Positions 52,066 to 62,847 of a stretch of DNA of 64,000 bases are shown here, piece by piece (positions within the stretch are counted from its first letter, which is position 1; each line of letters opens with the position of its first letter). The stretch is from Symbiodinium natans (taxonomy: Eukaryota > Sar > Dinophyceae > Suessiales > Symbiodiniaceae). The stretch spans positions 62,001-126,000 of the forward strand of contig CAJNDS010002487.1 in NCBI GenBank assembly GCA_905221605.1, read 5' to 3'. The position numbers were made by a program, and so were the translations under genes. The notes below the pieces were generated by a model. The model did not search any database. It worked only from the letters and a program-made list of their open reading frames with translations, and was not told where the DNA came from.

Positions 52066-52387
52066 CTGAAAGGCCCCGAAACGTCCTACCTCAAGCAAGA
52101 GCCGGCAACGTGGTGCCCTGTAAGAGTGCGAGGGTTGCTTCGAGCTTAGGTTTTGGACATCTTTGCATTGGAGAGGTTTGAGAGTTGGCGTCTTCCCGAG
52201 CAGCCAGGATCTTGGGAACCTTGGCTAGGACCCCCCCCCCCACCCTAAACCCTGAGCCCTAAGCCCTAAACCCTAAACCCTTAACCCTAAACCCTAAACC
52301 CCCTTCACCCCCTGAAGCTCCAAACACGCCAGCATACACCGAGAAACACAAGACCACCAGCCCTACCTCCAAACATCTCATCTTGGC

Positions 52388-52540
52388 CAGGATGGGCTAC
52401 TAGGCCCTATCATCCCCATAAAAAAAACCCTATTAAGTGCCTTTTTAAGGGCGCTTCCAGGGTATAATATTAATCCCCACAATCAACCCTAGTAAGCGCC
52501 TCTTTAAGGGGTTAGAAGGGTATAATGGCCCGTCCTGGGG
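52388..52540. mobile_element. Inverted-repeat element
   Basis: CCAGGATGGGCTACTAGGCC and GGTATAATGGCCCGTCCTGG face each other; the inside has a duplicated TTTTTAAGG..GCGC unit. Related sequence at 27555-27680. Confidence 0.5.
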
Positions 52541-52627
52541 GGGGAATTGCGGCTTGAGCTGGGAAACCCCAGCAGCCTTCCCAAAACAGAAACCCTAAAC
52601 CCTAAACCCTAAACCCTAAACCCCCAC

Positions 52628-52772
52628 GTCCGGAGGCCCCAGCGGGGTGAGATTCGTGCCGACGGCTGCGGCTGCTTCGCAGGCTCCTGATTTCGCATCG
52701 TGAGCCACACATACACTTGGAGTTCAACGTCCTTCAGAAGTTCTTGCCTCGGCCCCGACATCGACACTGGGG
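52628..52772 (-). CDS. Unknown exon ending at a telomere-like donor
   Basis: 145-nt exon after acceptor GGTTCTTTGTCAG: PVSMSGPRQELLKDVELQVY, VWLTMRNQEPAKQP, SARISPRWGLR. It ends GGAC|GTGGGGGTTTAGGG, so the donor runs directly into a TTTAGGG array. No family recognised. Confidence 0.6.
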
Positions 52773-52786
52773 CTGACAAAGAACCC

Positions 52787-52895
52787 CTAAACCCTAAACC
52801 CTAAACCCTAAACCCTAAACCCTAAACCCTAAACCCTAAACCCTAAACCCTAAACCCTAAACCCTAAACCCTAAACCCTAAACCCTAAACCCTAA
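52787..52895. repeat. CCCTAAA array, intron between two exons
   Basis: About 15 perfect heptamers; nearly the whole gap between minus-strand exons at 52628-52772 and 52900-52973. Confidence 0.95.
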
Positions 52896-52899
52896 GCCC

Positions 52900-52973
52900 A
52901 GCTCGGAGGCTCGACTTCCCTCGCGGCTTGCTGGGTCTGAGGGCCTTTTGCTTTGGGAGCGTTCCCCGTCACT
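52900..52973 (-). CDS. Unknown exon (TGNAPKAKGPQTQQAAREVE)
   Basis: Island between a CCCTAAA array and a TTTAGGG array. The frame TGNAPKAKGPQTQQAAREVE then PPSW is open. Basic, low-complexity linker-like composition. Same strand as neighbouring exons. Confidence 0.45.
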
Positions 52974-53098
52974 AGGGTTTAGGGTTTAGGGTTTATAGGG
53001 TTTAGGGTTTAGGGTTTAGGATTTAGGGTTTAGGGTTTAGGGTTTAGGGTTTAGGGTTTAGGGTTTAGGGTTTAGGGTTTAGGGTTTAGGGTTTAGGG
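52974..53098. repeat. TTTAGGG array, opposite orientation
   Basis: About 17 heptamers; with 52787-52895 it brackets one exon as an inverted pair. Confidence 0.95.
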
Positions 53099-53161
53099 TA
53101 GCTCGAAGGCTTGGGGCTTTGTTTGGCTCATGCGCGATCCTCAGCACTGCCTCTGCTGCAA
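53098..53161 (-). CDS. Unknown exon (EAVLRIAHEPNKAPSLRA)
   Basis: After acceptor AAAAGCTTGCAG the frame reads EAVLRIAHEPNKAPSLRA up to the edge of a TTTAGGG array. Consistent with the exons at 52.6-52.97 kb forming one gene. Confidence 0.45.
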
Positions 53162-53359
53162 GCTTTTTTATGTTAAGTCAAAGCTTAATTACTGGAAATT
53201 CAGGGGGTTTAGGGCTATAAGGGCTATGAATTAACCACGTTTTTGGGCTTTAGGATCTCAGCTCCGAGATTCTTGCAGTACCACATGGCGCATTCGGAGC
53301 TATTTCTGCTAAGCTACATTCCCGTCCTCTTGCTTCACCCACACGGGCCGCGGCCGCCG

Positions 53360-53737
53360 TGGGTCTAAAGAGCTGGCCGATCGCTTCGGCTTCTCCTCCG
53401 GCTGGAACTTGGACTCTCCGATGTCTCATTGCGTGCCGGGGCTTACGAGCAACATGCCCTATTTTTCCCCGGAGAACACCTGTATTCTCACACGGCTTCA
53501 GCTGACAGGTTGTACACAAGGATCTCGGGTTTGGGCAATGGGTTCAGTTTCGCAAATGAAGCTTTTAAAAACAAAAATAAAACATCTTTGCGAAGTGTCC
53601 CGATGCGGCGAAACATCCACGGAGGCTTCCGCTCTACCCTGAACAACCCCTCGGACACCTCCAGCTTCGCCGGCACAACCGGCACCTTTCGTCGGCCTCA
53701 GTATGGCTGCAGCTGTGTCTCTCGCTCTTTCTTGTAA
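53360..53737 (+). CDS. Candidate plus-strand open frame, unknown
   Basis: Reads AGAYEQHALFFPGEHLYSHT, RISGLGNGFSFANEAF and NIHGGFRSTLNNPSDTSS with few codon oddities. It is one of few plus-strand candidates, and minus-strand frames are also open here. No domain recognised. Confidence 0.25.
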
Positions 53738-53739
53738 AT

Positions 53740-54240
53740 CTTTAATTCTGTCTTTTTTCTGTCTTTCTTTGTTTCTTTCTTTCTTAGGGGTCTCTCTCTC
53801 TCTCTCCCGCACGCATGGAGAGCCGCCCCCAAGGGCGCGTGATGTCCGCGTCCTGTTTGTGGTGGGTTCCCCCTGGTTTTCAGGGGCGTCCCACTCAATT
53901 GCCACTTCCTTGGCAGAAAAAAAAATGTCCCACTTTGGGGGTTTGGGCAGGAGGCAAAAAAATGCACTGCGGTGGTGTGGACTGGAATGCCGCACCGCAT
54001 TGTACCTCCTCCACCCAGCATTGTTACAGAAAGGTGACAGCTCCGCGCCCCCCAACAAACGAAACCCTCAACCTCAACGCAAAAACACACCCGGGACCCA
54101 CGAGGGGAGGGAGAGAAGGTGGTTGGTTTTTCCACGAAGCCTGTCAAAGAGCCCCCTGCAGAGTGGCAGTGGGGCGGCGTGTTACAGGAGTTGAGTTTCT
54201 ACGGAGATTAAATCAAATTGTGCCCTTCAAAACGTGCCCA
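53740..54240. other. Undecided stretch with overlapping ORFs
   Basis: Four overlapping frames of 150-190 codons on both strands start in CT-rich repeats. None has domain-like composition along its length, so I call no gene. Confidence 0.4.
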
Positions 54241-54450
54241 TCAGTACTCCTCGTAATTAATCGATTAATTAATTATTCATTGATTATCAATTACTGGTTA
54301 ATTAATTATTATTAAAAAATTAATTAATTATTCAGCAATTAATGACTAATTATTACTTGATTACAATTATTAATTAACGCTCTCTCCCGCTCTCCCGCTC
54401 TCCCGCTCTCCCGCTCTCCTGCTCTCTCGCTCTCTCGCTCTCTCACTCTC
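54240..54450. repeat. TTAATTAA-rich segment and CTCTCCCG tract
   Basis: About 140 bp of TTAATTAA-like words followed by about 70 bp of CTCTCCCG/CTCTCTCG units. No gene seen. Confidence 0.85.
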
Positions 54451-55277
54451 CGTGTCCGTGTCTGTGCGACAAGTGTGTCAACTGTGTCTTGCCAGATCGC
54501 TGCACGGAGTCTTCGCCAAGTAAATGGAAACTTGGCCTGGTGAGGGGTGTTAGGCGTGGCTTCGCCGAAGACGGCGAAAAACGATTGCACAACAAGCTAG
54601 GTCGGAGATTGGCGCTCTTTGCTGGTGTGAGTTTCTTGTTCATAGGGTTGTAGAGTCTAGATGTCGGGGGCAGGCCGTTCAAGTCTACTTGTTTTTGTCT
54701 CCAGGCGCTGCGTGCTTTACTGTTCGTTGCAGCTACGCACACCGGGAGCTTACATTTTGTGTACTATTATCTTACCTTATCGAAATATTATACATATATA
54801 CAGAGTACGTATGTAGACACAAGTGCGCAATGCAGTTACAATCCTGTGCCAAGTTTCCTGGCAATCTCCCTCGAGCAGCTGGACTTAAACAACACAGAGA
54901 GACGCTCGGCCTCTTTCCCTAACCAAAGGCCAAAGCAGCTCAATAGCATGAAGCTCCCTGAGGCACAGGCAGCGTCTCCGCACCCTTGGCGTTCTTCGGA
55001 CTTTTGCTTTTGGGGGTTACAAGGGCCTTCGGCGAAGGGGTCCTAGAGTCGACTCATTCGCCGTTTAGGGTTTAGGGTTTCGGGTTTAGGGTTCAGGGTT
55101 TAGGGTTTGGGGTTTAGGGTTTGGGGTTTAGGGTTTAGGGTTTACGGTTCCTGGCTCGCTTTGGAATCCACAGCCAACAGCTTTGGAAAGTCAACATGTT
55201 GGTTCGACCTTGCTCATGGGAGTCTCAAAAACGGTTAAGCTTGTCGCACTTGAGGATCTGTGTAGCCTCTCTGGTGG

Positions 55278-55432
55278 CTAACGGTCTGTTGGCTTTATTC
55301 CACTCTGTTTGAACAGTTTATTCAGGTTGAACTTCTTCTCAGTCATGTAGACTATGAAGGTCGTCAGACAGAAAACAAGGATCACCCCAGCCTTCCCCCG
55401 GAGAGCTTTAGTGAACTTGAAGGGCTGGAGGT
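55278..55432 (-). CDS. Terminal exon with a membrane helix
   Basis: After acceptor CACTGAACTGTGTAG, open to a TAG at 55278: LQPFKFTKALRGKAG, then VILVFCLTTFIVYM, then TEKKFNLNKLFKQSGIKPTD. One hydrophobic helix with flanking basic residues, near the C terminus. Another stop-containing exon lies just upstream at 55603-55655, so these are either ends of two genes or alternative ends. Confidence 0.55.
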
Positions 55433-55602
55433 CTACACAGTTCAGTGAAAGGAATGAGCAATGGTTCAGGGGTCCCAACAAACCGCCCAAAACCCTAAAC
55501 CCTAAACCCTAAACCCTAAACCCGAAACCCTAAACCCTAAACCCAGACCCCAAACCCGAAACCCTAAACCCCCAAACCCTAAACCCTAAAGCCTTGGCTC
55601 CT

Positions 55603-55655
55603 CTAGCCATCCTTGCGGCTGGGAGACAGGAGCATGCAGAAGGCGAGGCAGATGC
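55603..55655 (-). CDS. Short terminal exon (GICLAFCMLLSPSRKDG)
   Basis: 53 nt from acceptor GCCGGCCCCCAG to TAG, phase 1, matching the exon at 55868-55990. The intron between them is a family A element carrying a TTTAGGG array. Confidence 0.45.
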
Positions 55656-55689
55656 CTGGGGGCCGGCACAGGGTCCCAGAGGCCACCGG

Positions 55690-55867
55690 AAGGTTCATAA
55701 CTCATGGGTACTTAGAAGTGGTGCTACGTTTTTAGTGTTTGGGGTTTAGGGTTTAGGGTTTAGGGTTTAGGGTTTAGGGTTTAGGGTTTAGGGTTTAGGG
55801 TTTAATTACAATAAGGTTGTAACCATAGTTACCCTAGTAATAACCCTACTTAGAAGTACCCATGAAC
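55690..55867. mobile_element. Family A element split by a TTTAGGG array
   Basis: Left part to about 55735 and right part from about 55804 match family A; between them lie about nine TTTAGGG units. Confidence 0.7.
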
Positions 55868-55990
55868 CACCAAGTACCTGTGCCTTGCCCGGGATCTTCA
55901 GCTTGAATCCCCTTGAAACACTAGTTGAAACCCGAGAAGCCCGACAACCAAGAAGCCGAAGCCCCGTCGATCCCAAGGCAAAGCTACCCC
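55868..55990 (-). CDS. Exon upstream of an array-split family A intron
   Basis: Frame SFALGSTGLRLLGCRASRVS then RGFKLKIPGKAQVLG ends in phase 1 at the family A terminus (GGTG|GTTCATGGG). It joins in frame to GICLAFCMLLSPSRKDG and stop at 55603-55655, using acceptor GGCCCCCAG. Confidence 0.5.
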
Positions 55991-56158
55991 CGATGAGCAC
56001 CCATCTTTATGAAAATACTCAGCCCGAACAAAACAAAAGGCAACACCACATTCCTTGTGCGCCCGAGCCATAAGACACCAGAAAACAGCTGCACTCCAAA
56101 GCCTAAAATTTGAACCCCACATGCACACCATGGCTATAGCCTCCTCTTTCCAACCTTT

Positions 56159-56272
56159 CCTTACTGTTGGTTTGCAGGGAATGAGGGAATATAGGCCCCA
56201 GAGATATATATATATATATACCCTTTGAGGGATTATATAGGGTACCTCATTCCCCCATTCGCTGCCAACCAA
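56159..56272. mobile_element. Family E element
   Basis: CCTTACTGTTGGTTTGCAGG to CATTCGCTGCCAACCAAC. A half copy follows at 56335-56395. Confidence 0.6.
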
Positions 56273-57237
56273 CTCAAAGTTTAGGGCGTATAGGGTCTGT
56301 AGGGTTTGGGGTTTAGGAAACCTTACAGATCTCTTAGGGCCCATACAGGGGGTACCCTCATTCCCCCATTCGCTGCTGACCAACAGCAAGTCTCGCCAGG
56401 CCCCCGAGCACCCGCAGGCCCCACCGACGATGACCGCGGCGAGCGCGTCGGTGCCGAAGCCCGCGGCGGCATCTGCAGGGCTTGTGGACATTCGTGTTCC
56501 CTTCGAATTCCGCGTTTTTTGGCTTAAAGGTATCTGGGGGGCCGCCGCGCAAAAACAAAGGTGACCAGCCCCTTGAGGCACTTGTGGGGTACTTGGGATG
56601 TCCCGGGTCTCAGCCCAACCTTTTCAACAATGATCCTTGTGTCTCCAAAGGTTTTCAACTACCGGTCTCGACGCCTCCACATTTCAAAATGTCTCAACAC
56701 GTTTCGGCTTCTTCAGCAAGCTTCGGGCCCTTGGGGCGGGAGGTTTTGTACTTGGGTTCACGGGGTTTCAGGCCCAGGCAGGCTACCGTGGCCCAAGGCC
56801 CAGCCATACCATCAAATCAAATGAATGTAAATCATGTTTTCATCAGTGCTGAGGATACTTGCATCAATTTTGACCGCTTGTGGACATGTTGATAACATTC
56901 TGCACGTGACCACATTTGACTCCGCGCACTTGAATTTGCTGCTTCGGATCTTGTTAAATATGCCAGCATATACTTTTCGTGATCTGTCAAAACCCCAAAA
57001 CCCTAAACCCTAAACTATACTCTGTTCAAAAAATGCTACCCCGTCAAGAACCATCATGGACCCTAAGCCGGAAACGAGCCCAGCGCCTACTGAACCTGGA
57101 ACCCTGTCAAAAATTGTAATTTCAGCTGCTTCCTAGGAGTTATCATGCCCAAAAAAACCTCGCAACACATTAGAATTTCAATTGCTTCTTAGGAAGTATC
57201 GCACTGAAGAGTTAAAACTTTACTCCCAAATCCCAAA

Positions 57238-57335
57238 GTATTAGTACTCCCTGGCACCTTGCAGGTCTACCGCCAACTCATCCTCGGGCGTCCACCTCGA
57301 AAACCGAGAAAAACTCCGAGGGCTCTTCGTGGCTT
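57238..57335 (-). CDS. Unknown exon (FSRWTPEDELAVDLQGARE)
   Basis: Frame TKSPRSFSRFSRWTPEDELA then VDLQGARE is open. Soluble-domain-like composition; no family recognised. The plus strand is also open here (VYRQLILGRPPRKPRK), which lowers the confidence. Confidence 0.45.
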
Positions 57336-57479
57336 GGGGGGGTTTACTGGGGTAGGCTTGGGGGCCCAAGAAAAAGTTCATTTTTCTTCATTTGTAATAA
57401 GGATTGTTATAGGAAACGAAGGGTACTTCAAAGAACAAGTTATGTTCAAAACTATCCCGGTTTAGGGTGGAGGCTGCGG

Positions 57480-57545
57480 GTGGGTGAGGCTCGGTCTTGG
57501 GGCAAGGGGAGCACAATGAACGGGGCTGCCACCTGCCTGGAAGCA
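57480..57545 (-). CDS. Unknown exon (QVAAPFIVLPLPQDRAS)
   Basis: After acceptor-like TGCTTCCAG the frame reads QVAAPFIVLPLPQDRASPTR. Same strand as the exon at 57652-57715. Function unknown. Confidence 0.4.
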
Positions 57546-57651
57546 CATCTTTCTAGGGTCTTGGGGCCTGCGTCTTACGGGGCCTGCACTTGTAGCACTT
57601 TTCGGAGAGCTTTCCACCAAACAAGCCCCAGAAGAAAACCCACATACTCAC

Positions 57652-57715
57652 CCAGGGTGATACTCGTCCGTAAGGCTCGCGGCAACTACTTCCGCTGGCA
57701 AGTTCCGTGTTGGGG
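57652..57715 (-). CDS. Unknown exon with strong GTGAGTATG donor
   Basis: Reads RNLPAEVVAASLTDEYHPG and ends at GG|GTGAGTATG, one of the best donor sites in the window. Strand is therefore well supported; function unknown. Confidence 0.55.
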
Positions 57716-57907
57716 GTTTAAGGGACACCATCGTAGATGCATGGCATGTGGAACTTAAGAACCTTACTCTTTCGACGGAAAACCACAACGCCGAGGGTGC
57801 GACTTGCCACTGCTCTTGAACATCTTGTCGCCACCTGCACGTAAGCCCTAAACCCTAAACCCTAAATCCTAAACCCTATAAACCCTGAACCCTACATTCA
57901 GACAAGA

Positions 57908-57964
57908 AGACATACATACATACATACATACATACATACATACATACATACATACATACATACA

Positions 57965-57995
<31 letters not shown>
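57908..57995. repeat. CATA tetranucleotide microsatellite
   Basis: About 21 CATA units, then TA repeats to about 58010. Minus ORF of MYVC repeats is an artefact. Confidence 0.95.
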
Positions 57996-58000
<5 letters not shown>

Positions 58001-58533
58001 TATATACATATACACATACGCACTCACGTACATGCGTACACCATGTAGACCACAAGAACATACATATAAAGTATCCGCATAAATAAACAAATACAGATAG
58101 ATATATATATGTACGTGTGAGATGGCTTGAGAATAAAGAACGAGTGGTGAGGATAGCTTTTTGCAATTTCGGGAGCCAAAACTACGAACGGAGGGCTGCA
58201 AAACGGCGGGTGCCCTGGCCAAGCAACATCGTTTCGTATCCGGTGCTGCCGAATTAAGTCAACACTGAAACGCCATTATCAATATACAAAATCTAGCAGT
58301 GCAACAAGAATATAACAATATTGTAACAGAATGAAAAATGTAAGGGGTCTGGCCTGTGCGGCTTGAAGACACTCTTCACTCAAGGGATCAAGGCACAGTC
58401 CATAGCCAGAACCCTCAAAAAAACCCTAAACCCGGAAGATCCTTAACCCCAACAGGGTGAAAGCCTGTAGTTTAGGGTTCAGGGCCTTTTAGGGTTTACG
58501 GGGTAGTGCCAGTGCCCTCAAGCCAGCACTCAC

Positions 58534-58595
58534 CAGGCCTGTCTGATCTGCATTCGCGGCGGCCTCAGCAAGCTTCCACAAGGCTTCCTCCGGCC
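58534..58595 (-). CDS. Unknown exon with GTGAGT donor
   Basis: Reads PEEALWKLAEAAANADQTGL between CTTGAG and a perfect CTG|GTGAGT donor. Helical composition as in TPR- or ankyrin-like repeats, but too short to classify. Confidence 0.55.
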
Positions 58596-58757
58596 CTCAA
58601 GCCAGGGGCCGGTACTAGGGTTCAGGGTTTAGGGTTTAGGGTTTAGGGTTCAGGGTTTAGGGTTTAGGGTTTAGGGCATGTGCAGAGCTGCTTGGTTGCG
58701 ACTCCACCTCCCGCCGCACTAGCTGCCCTTTGCGGCACACTCATTGTGGTTTACAGT

Positions 58758-58925
58758 GTGCTCTCTCTCTCTCTCTCTCTCTCTCTAAAAAACCAGAATT
58801 TTCTTCAATTTCATATGCATATATATATATATGAGTCTTCATATACATGTATACAAATGTGTGTGTGTGTGTGTGTGTCTCTCTCTATATATATATATAC
58901 ATTACATATATATATATATATATGC
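58758..58925. repeat. CT, GT and TA microsatellites in series
   Basis: CT run at 58758-58787, GT run at 58859-58878, CT and TA runs to 58924. Confidence 0.9.
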
Positions 58926-59109
58926 AACATACAGAAAGAAGTCCTTGTCACCTGATCATAAAAAGTGTAAGGAATTTCAAGCATCGCGAGATGCTGCGCC
59001 TGGCTACCAGCACTTGGTGGCCCCAAGGCTTCCCCGCTGTTAGGCCAGAGCGGAATCCGGTGAAGGTTGTCGGGATCTAGGGTTTCGGGTTCACGGTTTA
59101 GGGTTCAGG

Positions 59110-59223
59110 GAACCCAGAAACCCTTCCAAAGAAGCATGCGCCAGCCTGTTTGGGCGACCTAATCTGGGGGGCCCCGGCCTCGACAAAGACGGTTCCCTGG
59201 TCGATGAACCGCACGGCCTGGCA
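59110..59223 (-). CDS. Unknown exon (QAVRFIDQGTVFVEAGAP)
   Basis: After acceptor TTTCCACCTCCACAG the frame reads CQAVRFIDQGTVFVEAGAP then QIRSPKQAGACFFG with GC-ending codons. The polypyrimidine acceptor and codon use support minus-strand coding. The frame is open to about 59343, but the acceptor favours starting here. Confidence 0.5.
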
Positions 59224-60386
59224 CTGTGGAGGTGGAAAGTGCTCTCCAACATCAGACTTCTGCTCAGCACCTCCAGTAGCTTTGGGCCTCGATACCTCAA
59301 AAAAAAACCTGACCCTGCACATGGCGAAGATGCATTCGAGCACTTCACCTCAGGGCCCTTTACAGACGACTCTGTCTCTTTCTCTGGCTTTCCCCGTGGT
59401 CGCCATGGCTTTGGGGACTGAAGCTTCGGATCTCCGCGCAAAGGGCATGTGCTTGCCCGATGGGCAGGAGGCAACTCGTTCTCGGGTCTGAACCCCAATG
59501 CTCTGAATGCGCCATTGTCTGACCGAACTGAACCCCATCAGACCATGAACACTCTGCGCAGTCCCACGCGTGGTGAGGCCAGGGAATTGTCCCTAAACCC
59601 TAAACCCTAAACCCTAAAGCCTAAACCCTAAACCCTAAACCCTCAGACAGCCGGGGTGTTCAGCACGGTGGTCGTGAGCAGAAGACCGCCGACCCGAAGG
59701 GCCTCATGGCCCAAACCTGGGAACGCCTCATGCAAGAAAACAAAGCTCAATTGGCTTCTGCTTCTGAAACGCAAGGCCCTAAACCCTAAACCCTATCCTA
59801 AACCCTAAACCCTAAACCCTAAACCCTATAGTGGCACCGTAGAGAGCTACCCCAGGGCCTCCTTCTCGCCGCGCTGCTCTGCATAGAAGGCTGGCCTGGC
59901 TGAGATGCCAAGAGACGCCTCTGTTGTCCGACAGGGTTTAGGGTCTAGAGTCTAGGGTTTAGGATTTAGGATTTAGGGTTTAGAAAAAAACCTCATGAGA
60001 AGGGGTCTCCATCTAAAAAATATCTGCCGCCGCCCTCAGAAAGGTCCCGGGTTCAGCAGCTGAGGGTTCTGAAGGGCTCAGGAATCAGGATGTTGGCGTT
60101 TGCCGGGGGGAGTGGTCCTAGCTTGGTTCAGAGGCTCAGCAGGCCCGTGCAGACCCAGTGGAGTCGTCATGCCGATCGAGTGTTCGTGTCGCGCGGAAGC
60201 TGTCTGGGGCTCCTGCGTTCTGCCGTAGACGTCCTCCACGGCCAGCGACAGTCATGTGCACTTGCTGGCTGGAGATCGCGGTTGAGGCAACAAGGCCCCT
60301 AAACCCTAAACGAACCAAGTAGGTTTCTACGGCAGAGTCTCAATGTTTCGAGCCCTTCAGGCCCTTCAAAGGGCTTCAACTCTCAC

Positions 60387-60559
60387 GTCCCCGAAGCCCT
60401 TCGAAGGCTTGTCTGGGGGGATCTCCTTGATCTCTGCTGCGGCCCCTTCCAGGACCAGCAAGCGCAGACCTCGGGAAGAAAGCTCCGCGGGTGGCCCTAA
60501 ACTGGCTAGGGCTTCGGAGGATTTTTGTGACGGGAGCGGGGCATGGGCCGTGGTGTTGC
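60387..60559 (-). CDS. Unknown 173-nt exon with strong splice sites
   Basis: Acceptor is a long pyrimidine tract ending CCTTTCTGAAG; donor is GGGGAC|GTGAGAG. Reads KSSEALASLGPPAELSSRG, LRLLVLEGAAAEIKEIPP, DKPSKGFGD. Typical soluble protein composition; no family recognised. One of the best-bounded exons in the right-hand part. Confidence 0.6.
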
Positions 60560-60955
60560 CTTCAGAAAGGCGGGAGGGAGAGGGGGAGAGACAGGGAGAG
60601 AGAGGAATGGGTGTGAAGGGCGCGATGGTGCACAAAAACGCTGAAGTCATGTGAAGTAGGGTATATATTTCTTGTACCCCCAAAAGGACACCAGGTATAT
60701 ACACTCACCAATTTGAAAAAGGAACCTTCTGTACACGCACCAAAAGCAGTAATATAAACCCTGCTTCATGTGAGACTGTAATTTCTTCAGTAGAGCGAGC
60801 CTTAACATTTCTTCACAGACAGCGCTCGTACTGAACGGCGAAATAGGAAACCGCAAAAGTCCGGGCTCCGGGGCAACAAGAAGCAGCAAAATCCTAAATC
60901 CTAAACCCTAAACCCCTCAATCTCCAACACCCTAACCCCTCAACCCCTAAACGCC

Positions 60956-61056
60956 CAAACCCTAAACCCTAAACCCTAAACCCTAAACCCTAAACCCTAA
61001 ACCCTAAACCCTAAACCCTAAACCCTAAACCCTAAACCCTAACCCTAAACCCTAAA
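60956..61056. repeat. CCCTAAA array
   Basis: About 14 heptamers, adjacent to the ankyrin exon. Confidence 0.95.
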
Positions 61057-61064
61057 ATCCTGGG

Positions 61065-61132
61065 GCGCCGGGCACCGGGAGCTGCCAGCCATGGCGGCCA
61101 GGTGCAAGGCGGTCTGCCCGTGCCTGTGACCA
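61065..61132 (-). CDS. Ankyrin-repeat exon
   Basis: Reads AGHRHGQTALHLAAMAGSS. The core matches the ankyrin consensus DGxTALHLAAxxG, a protein-interaction repeat. Only one repeat is visible; CCCTAAA arrays flank the island on both sides. The rest of the repeat domain must lie in other exons, not identified. Confidence 0.55.
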
Positions 61133-61249
61133 GCTCTACAATCTGTTGATGTTTGTTGGCCCTAAACCCTAAACCCTAAACCCTCAACCCTCAACCCTAA
61201 ACCCTAAACCCTAAACCCTAAACCCCCCAACCCTAAACCCATAACTAGT

Positions 61250-61345
61250 CATGGTTGGGACAGTATTAAAAACTTGAAGTTATATTCCTTATTGGGCTTA
61301 AGCACCCTTAAAAATGCAAAAATGCTACCCAACTATGACAAAGAT
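61250..61345. mobile_element. Small inverted-repeat element
   Basis: CATGGTTGGGACAG and CTACCCAACTATGA flank about 70 bp. Single copy seen. Confidence 0.4.
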
Positions 61346-61806
61346 AATTCTAAACCCTAGACCCAAAACCCGGGTACCGGGACCCTTCGAGTGCTTGCGC
61401 CCCGACACCCGAAATCACGAACCACGGGGCGGGACTTGAGCGCACCAACTTTCTCCAAGCAGTTTAGGGTTTAGGGTTTAGGGTTTAGGGTTGAGGGTTG
61501 AGGGTTGAGGGTTGAGGGTTTAGGGTTTAGGGTTTAGGGTTTAGGGTCGAGAGCTCAGGGGTGCAGAAGGCCTTAAGCAACTCGGCAATCCCGACGCCCA
61601 ACGCTCAAAACACAGACCCCAAACCCTGTACAGCTATAAAGCCCCCAAACTTGGCTGCACTTAGGAGGGTAGTAAAAAAACTAAACTTTTAGCTGCCTTG
61701 TTAAGAAACCCAATAAACCCCAAAAAGCTAAAGATCTAAAGTTACAGTAAAGCACCACAAAGAAACCCCCACACCCCCGCCAGACCCGAATCCACAAGTT
61801 CCCAGA

Positions 61807-61893
61807 TCAACCTAAGGGGGGGGCCCCGTCCCAGAGAAATCCCAACGCCGCCCCCAAGACTATCAGACCCAGGAAGCTCCCAGAATGCCTTCG
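61807..61893 (-). CDS. Terminal exon with hydrophobic helix after a family C intron
   Basis: SQRRHSGSFLGLIVLGAALG then FLWDGAPPLG and TGA. It joins in frame to PSGAEVSSVFSKPQSLG (about 62015-62065) when the family C element between them is removed as an intron (GGGAT|GTTCCCC to CCATGAAG). Confidence 0.5.
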   Translation of the reverse strand, partial: RRHSGSFLGLIVLGAALGFLWDGAPPLG

Positions 61894-62014
61894 TTGGGCT
61901 TCATGGGGTTTAGGTTGGGATGTGTCCCCCTTATACTAACTCCTTAGTAGGGATGATAGTACCCCCTATGAAAATCCCAACTAAGGACTGTCAGTATAAG
62001 GGGGAACATCCCAG
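61894..62014 (-). mobile_element. Family C introner-like element
   Basis: Inverted ends GGGATGT.CCCCCTTATA. On minus it starts GTTCCCC after GGGAT and the acceptor is CCATGAAG after a short telomere-like tract. Removal joins SKPQSLG to SQRRHSGSF. Confidence 0.6.
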
Positions 62015-62738
62015 GGATTGGGGTTTTGAAAAAACACTAGACACTTCTGCCCCACTTGGCCTGTTCTGTGCATTCAGAACTCCTGGACTCGACTGCTCCA
62101 ACCTCGGCGCCGAAGCGTGCGAACCCTTCCTTTGCAGTGACTGGAGGGCTTACAGGACCTATAGCTGCCGCTGCCACTGCCGCTGCCGCTGCTGCTGCCG
62201 TTGTTGTCGTTGTTGTTGTACTGCAGGCTGCAGGTGTGTAGCAAAGCGGGTTCTGCGTGGTTACACCTTGTGTCCAGTGCACATGCACTACTTTTCATGA
62301 CATTCCGTAGGATCTCGCGCAGTCTCCACTGCAGGCGAGGATGTGCCAAATGGCGGCACGGCAGAACCCGAAACTTAAATCATAACAGTCATAAAACCAA
62401 CTCTTCTCGCCGCGAGGATCACGATTGGCTTTGCGGCTTTGGCAGATTCGACGGGAAGACTGCGACGAAGGACAGCAAACACGGTAGCGTCAGGTCTAAT
62501 CGAACAACCCTGAACCGCCAAGAGGGCCCCCAAAACCTTTAAAAACCCAAACTGCAATTCCAATCCCTGCAGGACCTGACGATCCTACCCCAACAGCAAG
62601 GTGTGGCGGCGGGGGGAGGGGAGGGGAAGGAACCCTAAACCCTAAACCCTCGGGTACTTGGAAGCTGACATCATCTGAACAACGTCGACCTGGTCCGCAC
62701 CTAAGTCTCAAGGGAACAGGTTTGTGAGCTGAGCTTTG

Positions 62739-62847
62739 GGATGCTCTGCCTTGTACTAACAGCTCCTTAATAGGGATTCTACTGCCCCCTTGTTGTAAAC
62801 CCAAGTAAGGACTGCTAGTATGGGGGGGGGGGGGGGACATCCCAAGT
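62739..62847 (-). mobile_element. Family C introner-like element
   Basis: On minus GTCCCC to CATCCCAAAG; removal joins the exon at 62848-62995 to the frame at 62648-62738 in phase 2. Confidence 0.6.

Noticed and set aside
57869-58222. ORFs rich in MYVC
   Set aside because: Translation of the CATA microsatellite.
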